A stretch of DNA of 64,000 nucleotides. It comes from Desarmillaria ectypa. Lineage: Eukaryota; Basidiomycota; Agaricomycetes; Agaricales; Physalacriaceae. Of the stretch, positions 61,033 to 64,000 are shown one piece after another (within the stretch, counting starts at the first letter, position 1; each line of letters starts with the position of its first letter). The translations under genes and the position numbers were made by a program. Below the pieces are notes generated by a model. The model ran no database searches and was not told the origin of the DNA. It worked only from the letters and a program-made list of their open reading frames with translations. Location of the stretch: the NCBI GenBank assembly GCA_030407005.1, contig JAUDYN010000006.1, positions 558,001-622,000 on the forward strand, written 5' to 3'.

Positions 61033-61577
61033 CGATAAATCCGTTAGGTGGCAGGTATAGACTTGGTTGGCGTAAAGGCCAAGTTGGATCCAATAGAATC
61101 ATCTACGGAAGGTGTTATATGGGTTCTAGGAAGACGCTACGATAAACATTTCATAACACATGGAGTACAAGGGGATATATGAACGAACCTGTGGAACATC
61201 ATCCATATGCACCCAGGGACATCACCGGCATTGGGAATTCAGGCTGATGTCAGGACTGAGTTTTGAGGGACATTGCGGGATTCCCTTAGTTTCTCCTGCA
61301 GATTCTTCGAATTCTGAACAGACACGTGTTTCCGCTCATGATTGCGGTAACAACTGGCAGGACTTCTCAAGACATCTGCATTTGACTCGTAAGCTTGAAT
61401 CGGACAAATGGTTTTTTAGGTGGCCCGGTCTGCCATCTGACGTCGTGTAATTCATGATGGGGATGATGCTGGTCGCAAAATCTTCGCGGAGTCCCATCCT
61501 GGGAACGATTTCGCTTAATCTTTTTTTTTTTGCGCCAACGAGAGCATGGATAAATATATAAGACTAGAGCAGAGCGT
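61033..61577. other. Intergenic region upstream of the GMC gene
   Basis: No gene recognised. It includes a poly-T run near 61520, and probably holds the GMC promoter and perhaps a second exon of the ORF at 61578–61892. Confidence 0.4.
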
Positions 61578-61892
61578 TTAAAATTGGGACGTACCAAAGA
61601 TCTGGGAAACATAATGAAACTGCCTGTTCTGGTTTAGAGCTTTTCGTAGCTTTTCAGACACATGTAATTCTTGGCTGCTTTGCGAAAGAGACATCCCCTC
61701 TAAGTATGAGGCGGACAGGGCCAGTTTCCCCTGGATGCCTGGAAGACCCTCGCCCGCGCGCATTGTCAATGGGACATGTTTCTTTATGGTAGGAGCAACC
61801 CAAGAATACGGTGACGGGAAGGGGCCACCACAGACTAGTAGCGACATCAAGAACGAGAGCAAAAACGAAACGAGAGCGACATCATGCGACAT
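61578..61892 (-). CDS. Hypothetical small protein with N-terminal hydrophobic segment
   Basis: A 104-codon ORF opening with MSHDVALVSFLLSFLMSLLV, which looks like a signal peptide or membrane anchor. A charged, Ser-rich remainder follows. A possible splice donor lies at its end, near 61588, so it may be a first exon continuing to about 61370. No family is recognised; it could be chance. Confidence 0.3.
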   Translation of the reverse strand: MSHDVALVSFLLSFLMSLLVCGGPFPSPYSWVAPTIKKHVPLTMRAGEGLPGIQGKLALSASYLEGMSLSQSSQELHVSEKLRKALNQNRQFHYVSQIFGTSQF

Positions 61893-62567
61893 CTGAATGG
61901 TTCTTTCACGGCATGAAGGAGTTTCCGTTCTCGCCGCGACAACAGATTAGCTGGGAAGCCTATCTCCCATGATCCTATCTTCACTGGCACTAGGTCAGCA
62001 GAAAGTGTAAGGATAGTCCCGTTATTTCAGATTGGCATCAGAAGACTCTTCGCAGCCGAATCACAGTTACGAACACGTTACGGTTGATAGAGGTAAATCT
62101 AGGCAAATTTGAGGGGACGCGCCACCAATGAGGGCCTTTGGTCAACATCATACAACAACCGCCAAAACATTTTCAATAGATCGGCAACTTCCTTGTCCTT
62201 CGCCGAAGTGATGCGACAACGCTGAAAACGAAGTTTCCTGCTCTCAAGAGGCGTATCGACAGACCCCCTTTATGGGATGGCGCGATTACAGCAGCGTAGA
62301 CGTCCCGGCGATAAGAAATTCTGACGAATCATGACCCTAGGCAACTAAGTAGGAGCATCACAGAATATAGAATCATGGACACTTATGCCCTCAGTCAGGG
62401 TCCGTAAATAAGGTGCCCCATTTGGGGCTGTCAACTTCCATTTGTAGGGCATCTTAAGTATCGGTGTCAACGACATATTCCTGATGTTGCCTGTCGTTTA
62501 ATCAGCGGCCCCATCTTATTTCCAACTTATAGGTCTACCACCACCTTGACCTCTCTCTGTGTCCACC
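61893..62567. other. Intergenic region, no gene recognised
   Basis: Probably contains the promoter of the DUF6534 gene that starts at 62568. Confidence 0.45.
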
Positions 62568-64000
62568 ATGGCCGATACCATACCAACTATGATAGGTCTC
62601 CCCCAACCCTTTGGGGTGTTCTTGATTGGCATGTCCTTTTACTAGTGCTAAAGCGCGTCACTGGCTAACATCTATGTTAGCCATCTGGATATCCTTAGTA
62701 TTGTTCGGAATCATCGTGGTCCAGGTATGTGTCTCTGACATGGGAACACGAGCAGATGTTGACGGCCTTTACAGACATGGAATTACTTCAGTTCGTTTCC
62801 CGAGTGAGTGTCGGACTTCTCTCGCCGTCGTAGTCAGCAATCCTGACATTCTGGGGGTACAGCGATCCTCTCTGGCAGCGCGTCTATGTCGGATCCATTT
62901 TCACGGTCGATTTCCTCTGCTCGTTCTTTATCCTTTGGTGGTAAATTGTCTTTCTCTTGGTGGTGGTGGTTCTCTGCTCAGTTCCTGTGCAGGATGTACG
63001 ACCTGTTGATCAACGACTGGGGCAATATTGAGCCGTACAATCTTATCCACTGGGGTACGTGTCTTCTCCCTGATCTTCTCCCTTTGTTCTCATACAATGT
63101 TCAAATCTATTTCAATAGCTCTCATAACAGGTAGGTACCCTGTGACGGGAGTTCAGAAAGTTTTTTCATTCAGTTCTGAACGTGTGTTATTCCCTCCAGA
63201 TCCTCTATTCGAAGTAAGCGCGGATTTCAGTTTGACACTGTCCGAACAGTGACTAACATGTTGGTTCTAGGGCCTCATTGGACCCATGGTACAGACGTAC
63301 TACGCATGGAGAATTCATGTGATCTCTGGGACATGGTGGCTGAGTGGGCTCGTCATGTTGTGCTCCCTCATGGCAGTCGGTGCGTTCAAATTTGCACTAA
63401 CACATTTTTCTGAGTTTAATTTCCCATTCTAGGCGGTGGCCTAGCTGGAACCAATGCTGCGGCCACGTTGAAGACCTTCCAAAACCTTGCCGAAGCCAAG
63501 GTGGTTGTCATATTCTGGCTCCTGCCGCCGGCCGTCGCAGATATTATCATCGCCTTCTCCCTGACGTACTATCTGCGCCAACACAAAGGAAGATTCGAGG
63601 CGAGTGACAAGGTATTAGATAGGATCATTCGCAGTATGTCCATTTTATGCTTCCTGCCTTCGTGTGGTTGACTTCGTATTTCTTTGTGTTACAGTGACCG
63701 TCCAAAATGGTAAGCTCGCTCGTTTGTCGGCGAATCTTTTGTGGCGTCTAACAACTGTGAATCGGCAGGTCTCTTGACAGCTGTTATTGCCGTTATCGAC
63801 ATCATTATGTACTTCACAGTTGTAAGTTTGCATTTGATATATTTTCTTCCTCTTCGGTTCCTGACAATCGCCTGCTTATTTTATAGTCCACTCCTTACCA
63901 CATTGGCAAGTATCTTAACAAACTCTCATCTCTTCGCGTCCTTACATTCTCTTTAGCGTTCACATTCATTTTGCCTAAACTTTATGCCAACACGGTACTC
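62568..64000 (+). CDS. DUF6534-type multi-pass membrane protein (cut by window end)
   Basis: Fungal membrane protein of unknown function with about seven helices. It starts at ATG 62568 in a good CCACCATGG context: MADTIPTMIGLPQPFGVFLI. After several introns the conserved parts are MYDLLINDWGNIEPYNLIHW, GLIGPMVQTYYAWRIHVISG, WWLSGLVMLCSLMAVGGGLA and ADIIIAFSLTYYLRQHKGRF. The family core EASDKVLDRIIRMTVQNGLL follows, then TAVIAVIDIIMYFT and a last helix TFILPKLYANTVL at the window edge. Exon borders between 62640 and 63060 are only partly resolved. A second family member, apparently decayed, lies at 3240–4732 but is quite different in sequence. Confidence 0.75.

Overview
The window looks like genomic DNA of a filamentous basidiomycete, probably an agaricomycete. 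Genes are dense and on both strands. They are cut by many 47–77 nt GT–AG introns, and several products are families I know mainly from mushrooms: DUF6534 membrane proteins, an F-box protein with zinc clusters, and a basidiomycete-type sesquiterpene synthase. I built gene models by joining exons where phase, splice sites and family motifs agreed. Eleven models close exactly from start to stop: NAT, AKR, FYVE/RING E3, kinase-like protein, ATG11, PP1, C2 membrane protein, one SDR, F-box protein, terpene synthase, and the three 3' exons of the PH protein.

1–8 kb: the 3' tail of a decayed LINE, an arylamine N-acetyltransferase (+), a decaying DUF6534 membrane-protein gene (-), a long empty stretch, and an aldo-keto reductase (+). 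8–24.6 kb is a conserved housekeeping block, all on the minus strand: FYVE–SAP–RING ubiquitin ligase, kinase-like protein, autophagy scaffold ATG11, protein phosphatase 1 catalytic subunit, and a large PH-domain protein.

24.6–46 kb is loose and decayed. It holds a second LINE remnant, a multi-pass membrane protein, and a sugar transporter with a lost start codon and two Trp-to-stop changes. A tandem pair of NAD-dependent SDR reductases follows, one broken and one intact, with a C2-domain membrane protein between them, and then a lactonase pseudogene.

46–64 kb is mostly intact again: an F-box/C2H2 protein (+), a sesquiterpene synthase (-), a possible ADP/ATP-carrier scrap, an MFS transporter with a very long cytoplasmic loop (+), a GMC oxidoreductase without a signal peptide (-), and a DUF6534 gene cut by the window end (+). 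The terpene synthase, GMC oxidoreductase, MFS transporter and intact SDR lie within about 20 kb. They could be a small terpenoid locus, but I see no cytochrome P450, so this is only a hypothesis. No tRNA, rRNA or CRISPR was recognised.
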